From Aridibaculum aurantiacum (GTDB taxonomy: Bacteria; Bacteroidota; Bacteroidia; Chitinophagales; Chitinophagaceae): a stretch of 64,000 nt of DNA. This document shows, one piece after another, positions 49,922 through 60,099 of the stretch. The stretch is taken from assembly GCF_017355875.1 (NCBI RefSeq), contig NZ_JAFEWC010000001.1:372001-436000 (forward strand). The letters run 5' to 3'. Under the pieces are notes generated by a model. It searched no databases. It was not told where the DNA came from and saw only the letters and a program-made list of their open reading frames with translations. A program made the translations under genes and the position numbers. Position 1 is the first letter of the stretch. Each line of letters opens with the position of its first letter.

Positions 49922-51694
49922 ATGAAATACTTGCTAATCCTCGTATGCATTGCCACTGCAATGGCGTGCAGCAACACCAATAATCAATCATCGGCAGGAA
50001 ACGAACTACCAGCGCTCCTTGAACGTTACTACCAGGAACGGCTGAAACTATTTCCTTTGGAAGCCACTCAAAATGGCGACAACCGCTACAACAACCGACT
50101 GAACATTGATTTTACCCAAAGCTTCCGCGACACGCTCCGCAACTTTTACAACAGCTACCTCCAGGAGGTTACCAAATTCAACCGGGAGGAGCTTAACAAC
50201 AACGACCAACTGAGCTACGACATTTTCAAACGCGAGATGGAGATGAGCCTGGAAGGCCTGCAGCAACCTGATAACCGCATCCCATTCCAGCAGTTTTGGG
50301 GACTGCCACTCACCATGGGCCAGCTAGGCAGCGGCGATGGCAACCAGCCATTCAAAACCATACAAGACTATGACAACTGGCTGCAAAGAGCAAGTAAGTT
50401 TCCAGCATGGGCCGACAGTGCCATCGTCTATTTCAGGAAAGGTATAGCAGAAGGATTTGTACTACCGAAATCACTAGTGGTAAAAATGATCCCGCAGATG
50501 CGGTCGATGATAACCATCAACGACACCGCCAGTTTATTCTATGGACCTATCAGGAAGTTGCCTGCAAGCATCACCGGTGCAGATAAGGATAGGTTGGATA
50601 GCGCATATCGCCAGCTTATATCACAGCAGTTGGTGCCAGCATATACCAGGCTGGCTGATTTTCTGCAAAATGAATATTTGCCAAAAGCAAGAACTACTAG
50701 TGGCATCTCTGCTTTGCCCGGAGGAAAGGAATACTACAACTACCTGATCCGCTACTGGACCACCACCAACAAAACCCCTGATGAAATTTATAACACCGGC
50801 CTTGCAGAAGTGCAGCGTATCAGGCAGCAGATGGATAGCGTGAAGAATGCAGTTGGTTTCAAAGGAGATCTGAATGCTTTTTTTGAGTACATGCGTACCG
50901 ACAAACAGTTCATGCCTTATAATAATGCGGAAGAGGTTCTGAGTGCTTTTCGTGCCATTCAAACCCGCATTGATCCTAACCTGCAGAAGATGTTTGGACG
51001 CACACCTAAAACACCTTTTGAGATCAGGCAGACTGAGGCGTTCAGAGCTGCCAGTGCAAGTGCTGAATATAACCAGGGATCTCCTGATGGAAGCCGCCCC
51101 GGCATTTTCTATGTGCCCATAGTAGATGCTAAAACTTACAACACCACCAGCGGCATGGAGAGCCTCTTTTTACATGAAGCTATTCCCGGGCATCACTACC
51201 AGATATCGCTGCAGCAGGAAAACGAGAGCCTGCCTAAGTTCAGGCGCTTTGCCTGGTATGGCGCCTACGGCGAAGGCTGGGCGCTCTACACCGAAAGCTT
51301 AGGAAAAGAATTGGGTTTATATACCGACCCTTACCAGTACATGGGTGCTCTGGGCGATGAAATACACCGGGCAATAAGACTGGTGGTGGACGTAGGCTTA
51401 CACACCAAAGGCTGGACAAGAGAGCAAGCCATCAAATACATGATGGACAATGAAGCCATCAGTGAACAGGGCGCAACAGCAGAAATAGAAAGATATATGG
51501 CTATACCTGCACAGGCAATTAGTTATAAAATAGGTTCATTGAAGATTTGGGATTTAAGAAATAAGTATCAACAGCAACTGGGTCAGAAGTTCAATCTTTC
51601 AGCTTATCATGATGAATTACTCAAAGATGGTGTAATGCCACTGGACGTACTGGAAAGAAAAATGGATAGATGGGCAAATGTCAACAAGAAGTAG
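49922..51694 (+). CDS. DUF885 family lipoprotein, putative zinc carboxypeptidase-like
   Basis: The 590-residue product has a lipoprotein signal with C16 (ATAMACSN), followed by a long helical protein. The DUF885 metal motif HEAIPGHH is at about 418-425, with a second conserved Glu region in YGEGWALYTESLG. This group is related to thermolysin-like carboxypeptidases and is expected to bind zinc. It would sit on the periplasmic or outer face. It lies just right of the hairpin array, about 90 bp from its last copy, and is followed by a small membrane protein gene. Confidence 0.9.
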   Translation: MKYLLILVCIATAMACSNTNNQSSAGNELPALLERYYQERLKLFPLEATQNGDNRYNNRLNIDFTQSFRDTLRNFYNSYLQEVTKFNREELNNNDQLSYDIFKREMEMSLEGLQQPDNRIPFQQFWGLPLTMGQLGSGDGNQPFKTIQDYDNWLQRASKFPAWADSAIVYFRKGIAEGFVLPKSLVVKMIPQMRSMITINDTASLFYGPIRKLPASITGADKDRLDSAYRQLISQQLVPAYTRLADFLQNEYLPKARTTSGISALPGGKEYYNYLIRYWTTTNKTPDEIYNTGLAEVQRIRQQMDSVKNAVGFKGDLNAFFEYMRTDKQFMPYNNAEEVLSAFRAIQTRIDPNLQKMFGRTPKTPFEIRQTEAFRAASASAEYNQGSPDGSRPGIFYVPIVDAKTYNTTSGMESLFLHEAIPGHHYQISLQQENESLPKFRRFAWYGAYGEGWALYTESLGKELGLYTDPYQYMGALGDEIHRAIRLVVDVGLHTKGWTREQAIKYMMDNEAISEQGATAEIERYMAIPAQAISYKIGSLKIWDLRNKYQQQLGQKFNLSAYHDELLKDGVMPLDVLERKMDRWANVNKK

Positions 51695-51790
51695 TTGCAG
51701 CAGCATTAGCTAAGTTTTAATAGCAGCTATTGTATGAACGGAAAAGCAGTTGGTGCTGCCGATCTATACATGTATTTACTTTTGCACATT

Positions 51791-52192
51791 ATGAAACAAC
51801 TCCTAAGCTTCAGAACTGCTGTCTACAGTACAGTGACCATCTTATCTCTTATCATTTTATTCCACATCCTGGTAATTACAGGTGTTATACCGTTTGGCAT
51901 TGTGTGGGGAGGAAGGCTAACTAACCACCAACAGATGGTGCAGTTTGAAACAACTTCCATCCTCATCAACCTGGTGATGATTTCAATTGTGGCCACCAAA
52001 GCAGGATGGCTTATCAAGCAAATGAACGAGCGCATCATTAATATTTTGCTTTGGCTGATGGTTGGCTTGTTCACTCTGAATACCATTGGAAATATCTTCG
52101 CTGAAAATAAGATTGAGGCAATCATTTTTACACCAATGACATTTCTCCTCGCTATTTTCTGCATTAGGATGGCACTGGAAAAAAAATCTTGA
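51791..52192 (+). CDS. Four-helix membrane protein, unknown function
   Basis: From ATG 51791 the 133-residue product has four hydrophobic segments, a FGIVWGGRL turn after the first, and a short basic end (MALEKKS). The frame reaches back to ATG 51734, but the extra 19 residues are less likely. It resembles an unnamed family of Bacteroidota membrane proteins; no function is known. It starts 96 bp after the DUF885 gene and ends before a terminator. Confidence 0.65.
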   Translation: MKQLLSFRTAVYSTVTILSLIILFHILVITGVIPFGIVWGGRLTNHQQMVQFETTSILINLVMISIVATKAGWLIKQMNERIINILLWLMVGLFTLNTIGNIFAENKIEAIIFTPMTFLLAIFCIRMALEKKS

Positions 52193-52199
52193 AATAATG

Positions 52200-52230
52200 A
52201 GGCACTTGAAAGAGTGCCTTATTTATTTGT
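52200..52230 (+). terminator. Rho-independent terminator
   Basis: AGGCACT (52200-52206) pairs with AGTGCCT (52213-52219) and is followed by TTATTTATTT. Confidence 0.7.
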
Positions 52231-52333
52231 AAACTGGAGCAGACACATTTATACATAAGCGAAACTTGCTCTTCCTGCTCCTTTATTTCGAGTAACTAAC
52301 TAATCTTTATCTTCCCTCATTCAACTAAAACAT

Positions 52334-55300
52334 ATGAAGAAATGGTTGTTATTGCTGCCTGCGAGCATTATTGCTTTGTTTGCTGTAGCGCAAGAAAAAA
52401 AAGATGATAAGAAGAAGTGGGATGTTGCCAACCCCGACGGTACTTTTAAAGAAGTTTCCTTCACGCTTGATGAAGGAACATGGATGAACCTTGATGTATC
52501 TCCTGACGGAAAAGATATCGTTTTCGATCTGCTGGGTGATATTTATACCATGCCTGTAGCTGGAGGCACAGCTCGTCCTTTGCGTACCGGTGTTCCTTTT
52601 GAAGTTCAGCCAAGGTACAGTCCTGATGGAAGCAAGATATTATTTACAAGTGATGCCGGAGGCGGTGATAACATCTGGATCATGAACCGCGATGGCAGCA
52701 ATGCAAAGCAGGTGACAAAGGAAACTTTCCGACTGCTGAACAATGCTGCATGGACACCCGATGGACAATACATTGTAGCTCGTAAGCACTTTACTTCCAC
52801 CCGCTCGTTAGGTGCCGGCGAAATCTGGATGTATCACACCAGTGGTGGTGGTGGTTTGCAGCTAACGCAAAAAAAGAACGACCAGCAGGATGTAAATGAA
52901 CCTATCGTTTCACCCGATGGCCGCTATGTTTACTATAGCGAAGACATGTATCCCGGTGGCAATTTTCAATATAATAAAGACCCTAACAACCAGATATTCG
53001 CTGTACGCCGCTTTGATAGAGAAAAAGGAACAATAGAAACAGTAACAGGCGGACCAGGCGGCGCTGCTACTCCACGACTTTCAAGAGATGGTAAGCTGCT
53101 GGCTTTTGTTAAACGCGTACGCACCAAGTCGGTGCTATACCTGCGCGATGTGCAGACAGGTGAAGAGTGGCCGATCTACGACAGCTTATCAAAAGACCAG
53201 CAGGAAGCTTGGACCATCTTCGGCAGCTATCCCGGCTATGCATGGGCACCCGATAATCAATCGATCATTATCTGGGCTAATGGTAAGATCAACCGCGTGG
53301 ATGTAAAGCAGCCAAAGCAAGCCACTGTTATTCCTTTTACTGTAAATGCTACTCACCGAATTTATGATGCGGTACGCACAAAGCAGGATCTAAATCCAGA
53401 TACTTTTAGTCCTAACGTGCTTCGCCATGCTATCACATCACCTGATGGAAAGATGCTGGTGTTTAATGCTGTTGGTTATTTATGGAAAAAGCAACTGCCA
53501 AATGGCACACCGCAACGTATCACCAAAAGCAACCACTTTGAGTTTGAACCCTCTTTTTCTGCAGATGGAAAATGGCTGGTGTATGTTTCATGGAATGATG
53601 ATGAAACGGGTGCTATTTATAAAGTTGATCCAAACCGCGGCAATCCTATTCGCCTGACAACAGACAAAGGCATTTATCGTGCGCCGTCTTTCTCGCCCGA
53701 TGGTAATCTTATTGTTTTCAACCGGGAGAATGGCAATGAAGATATGGGGCATTCTTTTACTACCCAACCTGGTGTATACACGATTCCTGCAAACGGTGGT
53801 AAAGCAACATTTGTGAACTCCAAAGGAGAATATCCAACGTTCAATGCTAAAGGCGACCGCATTTACTACCGCACCGGTGGTTTGTTGTTTGGCGGTCCTG
53901 TTAAAAACCTTGGCAGTTACAACCTGAACGGTAATGAAGAACGTACACATATCAAGAGCACCTATGGCAGCAGGTTTATCCTTTCGCCAAATGAGCAGTG
54001 GGTAGCTTTTGTTGACCTGCACCAGGTATACGTTGCAGCTTTCCCGCAAACAGGTAGAACCATCGACCTCGGCAGCAGCACAGCTGATTTTCCTGTTAAG
54101 CTGGTAAGTAAAGATGCCGGCATCAACCTGCACTGGAGCGGCGATAGCAAGAAGTTGTATTACACCCTCGGAAACCAGTACTACACCATCAATCTTGAAG
54201 ATCGTTTTGAATTCATTGCAGGTCGTCCGGACAGCGCATTTGTTATTCCTGAAAAAGGGGTAACTGTTGGTCTTTCAGTAAAAACCGATAAACCAACTGG
54301 CACCATCGCCTTCACCAATGCCCGTATCATTACCATGAAAGGCAATGAAGTTATAGAAGGAGGAACAGTGGTAGTAGAAGGCAACCTGATAAAAGCAATT
54401 GGAAAGAATGTAACTATTCCTGCTGGCGCAAAAATCATTGACGCAGCCGGCAAGACCATCATGCCGGGTATGGTAGATGCGCATGCGCATGGTGCACATT
54501 TCCGCTATGGACTTACACCAAAACAACACTGGCCTTACTATGCCAACCTTGCTTATGGTGTTACCACTATGCACGATCCATCAGCAAACAGCGAAATGGT
54601 TTTTGCGCAAAGTGAGCTGATAAAAGCAGGTGAAGTAGTAGGACCAAGAGTATTCTCTACAGGTACTATATTGTATGGTGCAGAAGGAGATTTTAAAGCA
54701 GTTATCAATACATTGGATGACGCACGAAGTGCATTACGCAGGTCTCGTGCTTACGGTGCATTTAGTGTGAAAAGCTACAACCAGCCTCGCCGCGATCAGC
54801 GCCAAATGATCATAAAAGCAGCGCGTGAATTGGGGATGGAAGTAGTGCCTGAAGGTGGTTCATTCTTCTTTCACAACATGAGCATGATCCTGGATGGTCA
54901 TACTACCATTGAGCACAATATCCCGGTGGCGCCGTTGTATGCTGATGTTATCAACCTTTGGAAAAATTCCAAAACAGGGTATACGCCAACCCTCATTGTG
55001 AACTATGGTGGGTTGAACGGCGAATATTACTGGTACCAGAAAACCAATGTTTGGGAGAAAGAAAGACTTCTGCGTTTTACACCACGTAGTGTTATCGACA
55101 CCCGTAGCCGCCACCGCACCATGGTTCCAGATGAAGAATACCAGAACGGCCACATCCTGATTTCGCAGAGCGCAAAGCGTTTGGCAGATGAAGGCGTGAA
55201 AGTAAACATGGGAGCACATGGTCAGCTGCAAGGACTGGGAGCACATTGGGAAACATGGATGCTAGGACAAGGCGGAATGAGCAACCACCAGGCACTGCGT

Positions 55301-55606
55301 TCAGCAACATTGAGTAGCGCAGAAAGCCTTGGTCTCGACAATTGGATCGGATCTTTGGAAGCAGGCAAATTTGCAGATCTTATAGTGATGGACAAGAACC
55401 CATTGGAAAACCTGCTGAATACTGAAAGCATCAGCCAAGTGATGGTGAATGGAAGACTGTACGATGCTGAAACCATGAATGAGATTGGAAATGCAAACAA
55501 GCCACGTCCAAAGTTCTGGTGGGAAAATAGCAGGACAGCAACCTTCTTCAACTGGCATGAACATGCTGAAGGACCTACAATGCATAAGTGTTGCGAAAGC
55601 CATTAA
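52334..55606 (+). CDS. TolB-type beta-propeller fused to amidohydrolase
   Basis: The 1090-residue protein has a signal peptide (about 1-20, cut before QEKKDD). About 650 residues of WD40/TolB-like propeller repeats follow (recurring SPDGK and F.PDG turns). The C-terminal metal-dependent amidohydrolase domain has VDAHAHGAH (HAH at 717-719), a metal His in DGHTTIEHNIP, and GLDNWIGSLEAGKFADLIV near the end. Such fusions are exported enzymes, perhaps acting on peptides or cyclic amides; the substrate is unknown. The last residues are Cys- and His-containing (MHKCCESH). A terminator follows. Confidence 0.92.
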   Translation: MKKWLLLLPASIIALFAVAQEKKDDKKKWDVANPDGTFKEVSFTLDEGTWMNLDVSPDGKDIVFDLLGDIYTMPVAGGTARPLRTGVPFEVQPRYSPDGSKILFTSDAGGGDNIWIMNRDGSNAKQVTKETFRLLNNAAWTPDGQYIVARKHFTSTRSLGAGEIWMYHTSGGGGLQLTQKKNDQQDVNEPIVSPDGRYVYYSEDMYPGGNFQYNKDPNNQIFAVRRFDREKGTIETVTGGPGGAATPRLSRDGKLLAFVKRVRTKSVLYLRDVQTGEEWPIYDSLSKDQQEAWTIFGSYPGYAWAPDNQSIIIWANGKINRVDVKQPKQATVIPFTVNATHRIYDAVRTKQDLNPDTFSPNVLRHAITSPDGKMLVFNAVGYLWKKQLPNGTPQRITKSNHFEFEPSFSADGKWLVYVSWNDDETGAIYKVDPNRGNPIRLTTDKGIYRAPSFSPDGNLIVFNRENGNEDMGHSFTTQPGVYTIPANGGKATFVNSKGEYPTFNAKGDRIYYRTGGLLFGGPVKNLGSYNLNGNEERTHIKSTYGSRFILSPNEQWVAFVDLHQVYVAAFPQTGRTIDLGSSTADFPVKLVSKDAGINLHWSGDSKKLYYTLGNQYYTINLEDRFEFIAGRPDSAFVIPEKGVTVGLSVKTDKPTGTIAFTNARIITMKGNEVIEGGTVVVEGNLIKAIGKNVTIPAGAKIIDAAGKTIMPGMVDAHAHGAHFRYGLTPKQHWPYYANLAYGVTTMHDPSANSEMVFAQSELIKAGEVVGPRVFSTGTILYGAEGDFKAVINTLDDARSALRRSRAYGAFSVKSYNQPRRDQRQMIIKAARELGMEVVPEGGSFFFHNMSMILDGHTTIEHNIPVAPLYADVINLWKNSKTGYTPTLIVNYGGLNGEYYWYQKTNVWEKERLLRFTPRSVIDTRSRHRTMVPDEEYQNGHILISQSAKRLADEGVKVNMGAHGQLQGLGAHWETWMLGQGGMSNHQALRSATLSSAESLGLDNWIGSLEAGKFADLIVMDKNPLENLLNTESISQVMVNGRLYDAETMNEIGNANKPRPKFWWENSRTATFFNWHEHAEGPTMHKCCESH

Positions 55607-55633
55607 GGCTTTATAACATTGAATCATCAACAT

Positions 55634-55672
55634 TAAGAGCGGCAATTATCATCTGCCGCTCTTTCTTTTTTT
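55634..55672 (+). terminator. Rho-independent terminator
   Basis: AAGAGCGGCA and TGCCGCTCTT form a 10-bp stem with a 9-nt loop followed by a T-run. Confidence 0.92.
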
Positions 55673-55732
55673 AGGAAAACCGCACTTTCTCTTTTCACAA
55701 TTCAAAACCTGCCCATTACCTACTTTTGCCGC

Positions 55733-57130
55733 ATGAGACGAAAAAAGGTGGTACTGCAGAATGTAGTGCTGGAAAAATATGCTGCAGAAGGGCAGTCGTT
55801 GGCGCGGGTAGATGGTAAGGTAATCTTTGTTGAGAACACTATTCCCGGTGACGAGGTGGATGTACTACTAAAAAAGAATAAGAAGGATTGGGGTGAAGGT
55901 GTTGCCCTTCAATTTCATAAATACAGCGACCTGCGGGTGAAGCCGTTTTGCCAACACTTTGGCGTATGTGGTGGCTGCCAATGGCAAATGCTGCCGTATG
56001 CAAAGCAACTGGAATACAAACAGCAGCAGGTAGTAGACAACCTGCAGCGCATTGCACGCATTCAGCTTCCTGAAATACAACCTATCATTGGTGCGCATGA
56101 AACACGTGAATATCGCAATAAGATGGAATACACTTTTGCTAATAAGCGTTACTTATTACCTGGTGAGCTAAATGATGCTTCCATATCAGGTGATGAGAAT
56201 GTGGCTGGTTTTCATGCACGTGGATTTTTTGATAAAGTAGTTCCTATTGTTCAATGCCACTTACAAAGCGAACCTACCAACAGGCTGCGCAATGGTATTG
56301 CTGAATATGCCAAAGAACATGGACTTACACATTACGACATTCGCCAGCACCACGGATTTCTGCGCAACCTGCAGGTGCGCCTGGCTACCACAGGCGAACT
56401 GATGGTGAACCTTGTGGTAGGTTACGAGGATGAGGCTTTATTCCCGCTGCTCGAATGGATCAAGAATGGGTTCCCCGAGATCACGACTTTGTTGTATACC
56501 ATTAACCCCAAAAAGAACGATAGCCTGTACGACCTGGAGCCACAGGTATACACCGGCAAAGGTTTCATTATCGAAAAGCTGGAAGATTATTCTTTTAAAA
56601 TATCACCTAAATCATTTTTTCAAACCAATACACGGCAAGGGGAGAAACTGTACCAGGTTACCCGCGAATATGCTGAACTAGATGGCAGCCAGGTGGTGTA
56701 CGACCTATACTGCGGTACAGGCAGCATTGGAATTTTTGTAAGTAAGCAGGCTAAAAAAATAGTAGGTGTAGAAGTGATAGAAGATGCCATTGCCGATGCT
56801 AAAGAAAATGCTGCTTTGAACGAGCTAACAGATGCATCTTTTTTTGCAGGTGATGTTATTGACATAGTGGATGAAGCCTTCTTTGAAGCGCACGGCAAAC
56901 CAGATGTGGTTATCACTGACCCGCCTCGGGCTGGTATGCACGAAAAGCTGGTAAAGAAGTTGCTGGAAATAGCAGCGCCAACCATAGTTTATGTGAGTTG
57001 TAACCCTGCTACGCAGGCACGCGACCTTGCGTTACTCGATGAGAAATATGTGGTTACGAAGGTGCAGCCTGTAGATATGTTTCCGCATACCCTGCACATT
57101 GAGAACGTGGTGCAACTAAAACTTCGCTAA
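55733..57130 (+). CDS. rlmD: 23S rRNA (uracil-5-)-methyltransferase, RlmD/RumA family
   Basis: The 465-residue enzyme has an N-terminal TRAM domain (about 5-60), the iron-sulfur Cys cluster FCQHFGVCGGCQWQM (about 70-85) with a fourth Cys later, the SAM-binding DLYCGTGSIGIF motif, and the catalytic Cys in VSCNPATQARDL. This is the RlmD/RumA arrangement for methylating U1939 or another uracil in 23S rRNA; the precise site cannot be read. It is the first gene of a close plus-strand run with the rhomboid and EEP genes. Confidence 0.92.
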   Translation: MRRKKVVLQNVVLEKYAAEGQSLARVDGKVIFVENTIPGDEVDVLLKKNKKDWGEGVALQFHKYSDLRVKPFCQHFGVCGGCQWQMLPYAKQLEYKQQQVVDNLQRIARIQLPEIQPIIGAHETREYRNKMEYTFANKRYLLPGELNDASISGDENVAGFHARGFFDKVVPIVQCHLQSEPTNRLRNGIAEYAKEHGLTHYDIRQHHGFLRNLQVRLATTGELMVNLVVGYEDEALFPLLEWIKNGFPEITTLLYTINPKKNDSLYDLEPQVYTGKGFIIEKLEDYSFKISPKSFFQTNTRQGEKLYQVTREYAELDGSQVVYDLYCGTGSIGIFVSKQAKKIVGVEVIEDAIADAKENAALNELTDASFFAGDVIDIVDEAFFEAHGKPDVVITDPPRAGMHEKLVKKLLEIAAPTIVYVSCNPATQARDLALLDEKYVVTKVQPVDMFPHTLHIENVVQLKLR

Positions 57131-57164
57131 CTTTTGGAGGCGTACATTTGTTACTGAAATAATT

Positions 57165-57989
57165 ATGACCGAATTCAGACCCAGCCGGTTCGAGATATTG
57201 CCTATCGTTATCAAGAACCTGCTTATCATCAACTTACTTTTTTTCCTGGCAAAAAATAGCATTGGCAGTAGCGACCTCTTCAATATGGTGGATGTGCTGG
57301 CTTTGCATCATGTGAAATCGCCGCTGTTTCAGCCATGGCAGATCGTTACGCATATTTTCATGCATGCGGACTTCTTCCACCTGTTTTGGAATATGTTCAT
57401 GCTTTGGATGTTTGGGTCGGTGCTGGAAAACCTGTGGGGACCGAAACGTTTTCTTACATTCTATTTTATCTGTGGCATTGGTGCAGGCTTGTTGCACCTT
57501 ACCTTCTTGTGGTTCGACTTTAATGAGCTGCTAAACCAGTACATGCGGATAAAAGAAAACCCAAGCCCGGGTAAGATCAGCGCGTTTTTTAACGACTACA
57601 ATCTTTTCCGTTTCTCTGGAAGTAGAGAAGTATTGAGTAATTATGTTTCCAATCCTTCGAACCCGCTTTACCTGCAGTCTGCGGTATCGTATGTAAATGA
57701 ATATACCTATGCGCGCCTTAGTGTGCCTACAGTAGGAGCTAGCGGCGCTGTATCGGGTGTGATGGCTGCCTTTCTATTTTTGTTTCCCAACACATACCTA
57801 TACCTATACTTCCTGTTTCCAATAAAAGTAAAATGGTTCGGACTTTTCTATTTTGGCCGCGAACTGGTGCTCGCCATTATGAACCAGGAAGGCGATAACA
57901 TAGCACGGTGGGCGCATATAGGAGGTGGATTGGTAGGATTTTTATTGGTGCTTACCTGGAACAAGAAGAACAGGCGGAAATTTTACTAA
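57165..57989 (+). CDS. Rhomboid intramembrane serine protease (intact)
   Basis: The 274-residue membrane protein has the rhomboid features: HIFMHADFFHLFWNMFMLWMFG in loop and helix 2, nucleophile S193 in VGASGAVSG, and catalytic H251 in RWAHIGGGLVGF. A soluble insertion of about 60 residues (about 125-185) lies before the Ser helix. It should cleave membrane proteins within the bilayer; substrates are unknown. A second rhomboid gene starts 27 bp downstream. Confidence 0.94.
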   Translation: MTEFRPSRFEILPIVIKNLLIINLLFFLAKNSIGSSDLFNMVDVLALHHVKSPLFQPWQIVTHIFMHADFFHLFWNMFMLWMFGSVLENLWGPKRFLTFYFICGIGAGLLHLTFLWFDFNELLNQYMRIKENPSPGKISAFFNDYNLFRFSGSREVLSNYVSNPSNPLYLQSAVSYVNEYTYARLSVPTVGASGAVSGVMAAFLFLFPNTYLYLYFLFPIKVKWFGLFYFGRELVLAIMNQEGDNIARWAHIGGGLVGFLLVLTWNKKNRRKFY

Positions 57990-58016
57990 ATTAGAAGGAT
58001 ACTAAAACAGGATGCA

Positions 58017-58937
58017 ATGAGTGTACTGGAGCAAGATAGCCGGAGAAAGACGCTGCTGGGAGAAGATGGAAATGCATTGACAATGCTGCTCATCTTCAAT
58101 GCTATAATCTTTGTGGCTGTTGGTTTTGTCAAAGTATTGTACCTGCTAAACGATAGGGCTGAGGCCGACTTCTTGAAGGAGATCGTTTCATGGATAGCAG
58201 TTCCGGCTGCCGCCGATGTATTTGCATCTCGTCCGTGGACGCTGATCAGTTACATGTTTAGCCACGTTAGCCTATGGCATTTCATAAGCAATATGCTGTG
58301 GCTGTGGGGCTTTGGATTTATTTTGAACGATTTGGCTGGATCTAAAAAAGTAGTCCCGCTGTTTCTATACGGAGGCCTGGTTGGTTCTGTTGTTTTCATT
58401 CTTACTATTAATCTTATTCCTGCACTACGCGAAAGTGTGCAGGTAAAGTCAACGCTGCTGGGTGCAGGTCCGGCATTGATGGCCATAGCTATTGGCACCA
58501 CTACTTTTTCTCCCCGCTACAAGATATTTCCAATGATCAATGGCGGAATTCCGCTTTGGATTTTTACTGCCATTTTTGTGGCAATACATCTTGCTACCAT
58601 TGGTGCAGGTATTGGTGCTGCCGCTGCTTACGTGGCTGCCGGGGCAATGGGTTTTGTTTTTGTTCAACAGCTAAAGCAGGGCAATGACTGGGGGCAATGG
58701 ATGAGCGATTTCGTGAACTGGCTCAACGATCTTTTCAACCCCGAGAAAAAGCATTCGCCAAAAACAATGAAGCACCAACTGTTTTACAAAGCAGACCAGA
58801 AACCTTTTGAGAGAACACCACATATAACCCAGCAGCGGGTTGATGAGCTGCTTGATAAGATCCACCAGAAAGGGTATTTTTCTTTAACAGACGAAGAGAA
58901 AGATTTTTTGAAGAAAGCGGCAAAAGAGGAACTATAG
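58017..58937 (+). CDS. Rhomboid-fold pseudoprotease with DUF6576-like C-terminal domain
   Basis: The 306-residue paralogue keeps the rhomboid scaffold (MFSHVSLWHFISNMLWLWGFG) but the Ser site reads LGAGPALMA, with G151 where Ser is expected, and the His site reads AAAYVAAGAMGF, with Y205 where His is expected. It therefore lacks both catalytic residues. A soluble C-terminal tail (about 245-306) has the RVDELLDKIHQKGYFSLTDE pattern known as DUF6576. It could regulate or present substrates to the intact rhomboid upstream; this is inference. The EEP gene starts 3 bp after its stop. Confidence 0.9.
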   Translation: MSVLEQDSRRKTLLGEDGNALTMLLIFNAIIFVAVGFVKVLYLLNDRAEADFLKEIVSWIAVPAAADVFASRPWTLISYMFSHVSLWHFISNMLWLWGFGFILNDLAGSKKVVPLFLYGGLVGSVVFILTINLIPALRESVQVKSTLLGAGPALMAIAIGTTTFSPRYKIFPMINGGIPLWIFTAIFVAIHLATIGAGIGAAAAYVAAGAMGFVFVQQLKQGNDWGQWMSDFVNWLNDLFNPEKKHSPKTMKHQLFYKADQKPFERTPHITQQRVDELLDKIHQKGYFSLTDEEKDFLKKAAKEEL

Positions 58938-58940
58938 CTG

Positions 58941-60050
58941 ATGCGGAAATTCTTTTACTTACTACTTGTAGCTACTACAGGGCTACTCGCCATAGTATAT
59001 TTTGTAAGTTGTCTTACTCCCTACATTTCTCCTGTGCAACTCTGGCCGCTGGCTTTTCTTGCTTTGGGTTTTCCATACCTGGCGCTGGCTGTCTTGGTGT
59101 ATATTATTCTTTGGTTGTTGGTAAAAAAGAAAGTGGCGCTGTATCTTCTTATCCTGTTGCTGCTTGGCTTTAGTAATATTACCTCAACCATTGGGTTCAA
59201 TATATTTTCGACAGAAGCACCTGGAAGAGAAGCGACATTACGGGTGCTTGCATGGAATGTTCGCAATTTTGATAATCCTGCCAACCATGCTGATTCTGCT
59301 AATTCTGTACGCCGTAGAATGTTCAGGTATATTCAGCAGGTAAATGCCGATGTATTGCTACTGCAGGAAATGACTGAATACGTTGGACCATCTTTTTTGT
59401 CAAATAATATAACCCTGCGCCAACTTGGTTATAAATATTATTACAAGCCCAAAGAGATAGATAATGTGCATCCCTATGGAACACTGCAGCAAGGCAATGC
59501 TATTTTTTCAAAATACCCATTGATCGATACCGGCAGCATGGTTTTGAACGATCCTTCGTACCCGCAGAAGATACTTTATGCAGATATACAATTTGAGGGT
59601 AAACCAGTCCGATTGATCACCACTCACTTTAGGTCGTTTCATTTATTTGCAAAAAAGAAACATGATCCGCCTGTGCCGTTTCATAATGATACCGGCTTTA
59701 TAAATAATTCCTCCAATTTTCAAAAGCTGAAAGTGATACAGCAGGATCATGCAGAACAAGCTGCGGCTACAAGAAAATATATAGAAGCCAGCCCTTATCC
59801 TGTGGTATTTGCAGCCGATATGAATTCTGTGCCTGCATCTTATGCTTACCATAAAACGCGGGGTAATATGCGTGATGCTTTCTTATCAAAATCATGGGGC
59901 TTGGGTGGCAGTATGGATAGTATGCCTAAAACATTGCGTATAGATCATATACTGGTAAATAAGGAAATTGATATCATGTACTATAAACAACAAAGGCTTT
60001 CGCTTTCTGATCATTACCCGCATTTCGCTGATCTTAAGTGGAAACGTTAA
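58941..60050 (+). CDS. Endonuclease/exonuclease/phosphatase family membrane protein 1
   Basis: The 369-residue protein has three membrane helices (about 1-80) and then an EEP (DNase I-like) domain with VLAWNVRNFDN, LLLQEMTEYV, the GNAIFSKYPLID strand, AADMNSV and SDHYPHF. The Asn, Glu, Asp and His positions of the active site look complete. The anchor suggests that it acts at the inner membrane, perhaps on phosphodiesters or lipid phosphates. It follows the pseudo-rhomboid by 3 bp and precedes a paralogue. Confidence 0.9.
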   Translation: MRKFFYLLLVATTGLLAIVYFVSCLTPYISPVQLWPLAFLALGFPYLALAVLVYIILWLLVKKKVALYLLILLLLGFSNITSTIGFNIFSTEAPGREATLRVLAWNVRNFDNPANHADSANSVRRRMFRYIQQVNADVLLLQEMTEYVGPSFLSNNITLRQLGYKYYYKPKEIDNVHPYGTLQQGNAIFSKYPLIDTGSMVLNDPSYPQKILYADIQFEGKPVRLITTHFRSFHLFAKKKHDPPVPFHNDTGFINNSSNFQKLKVIQQDHAEQAAATRKYIEASPYPVVFAADMNSVPASYAYHKTRGNMRDAFLSKSWGLGGSMDSMPKTLRIDHILVNKEIDIMYYKQQRLSLSDHYPHFADLKWKR

Positions 60051-60099
60051 GGTGAAGGCGTGAAAAAGCTACTGCTAACGAAATCAATATATTTACAAC

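Noticed and set aside
53588-54133. 181-codon open frame on minus inside the propeller-amidohydrolase gene
   Set aside because: It is antisense shadow of a conserved coding region, with no motif and no start signal.
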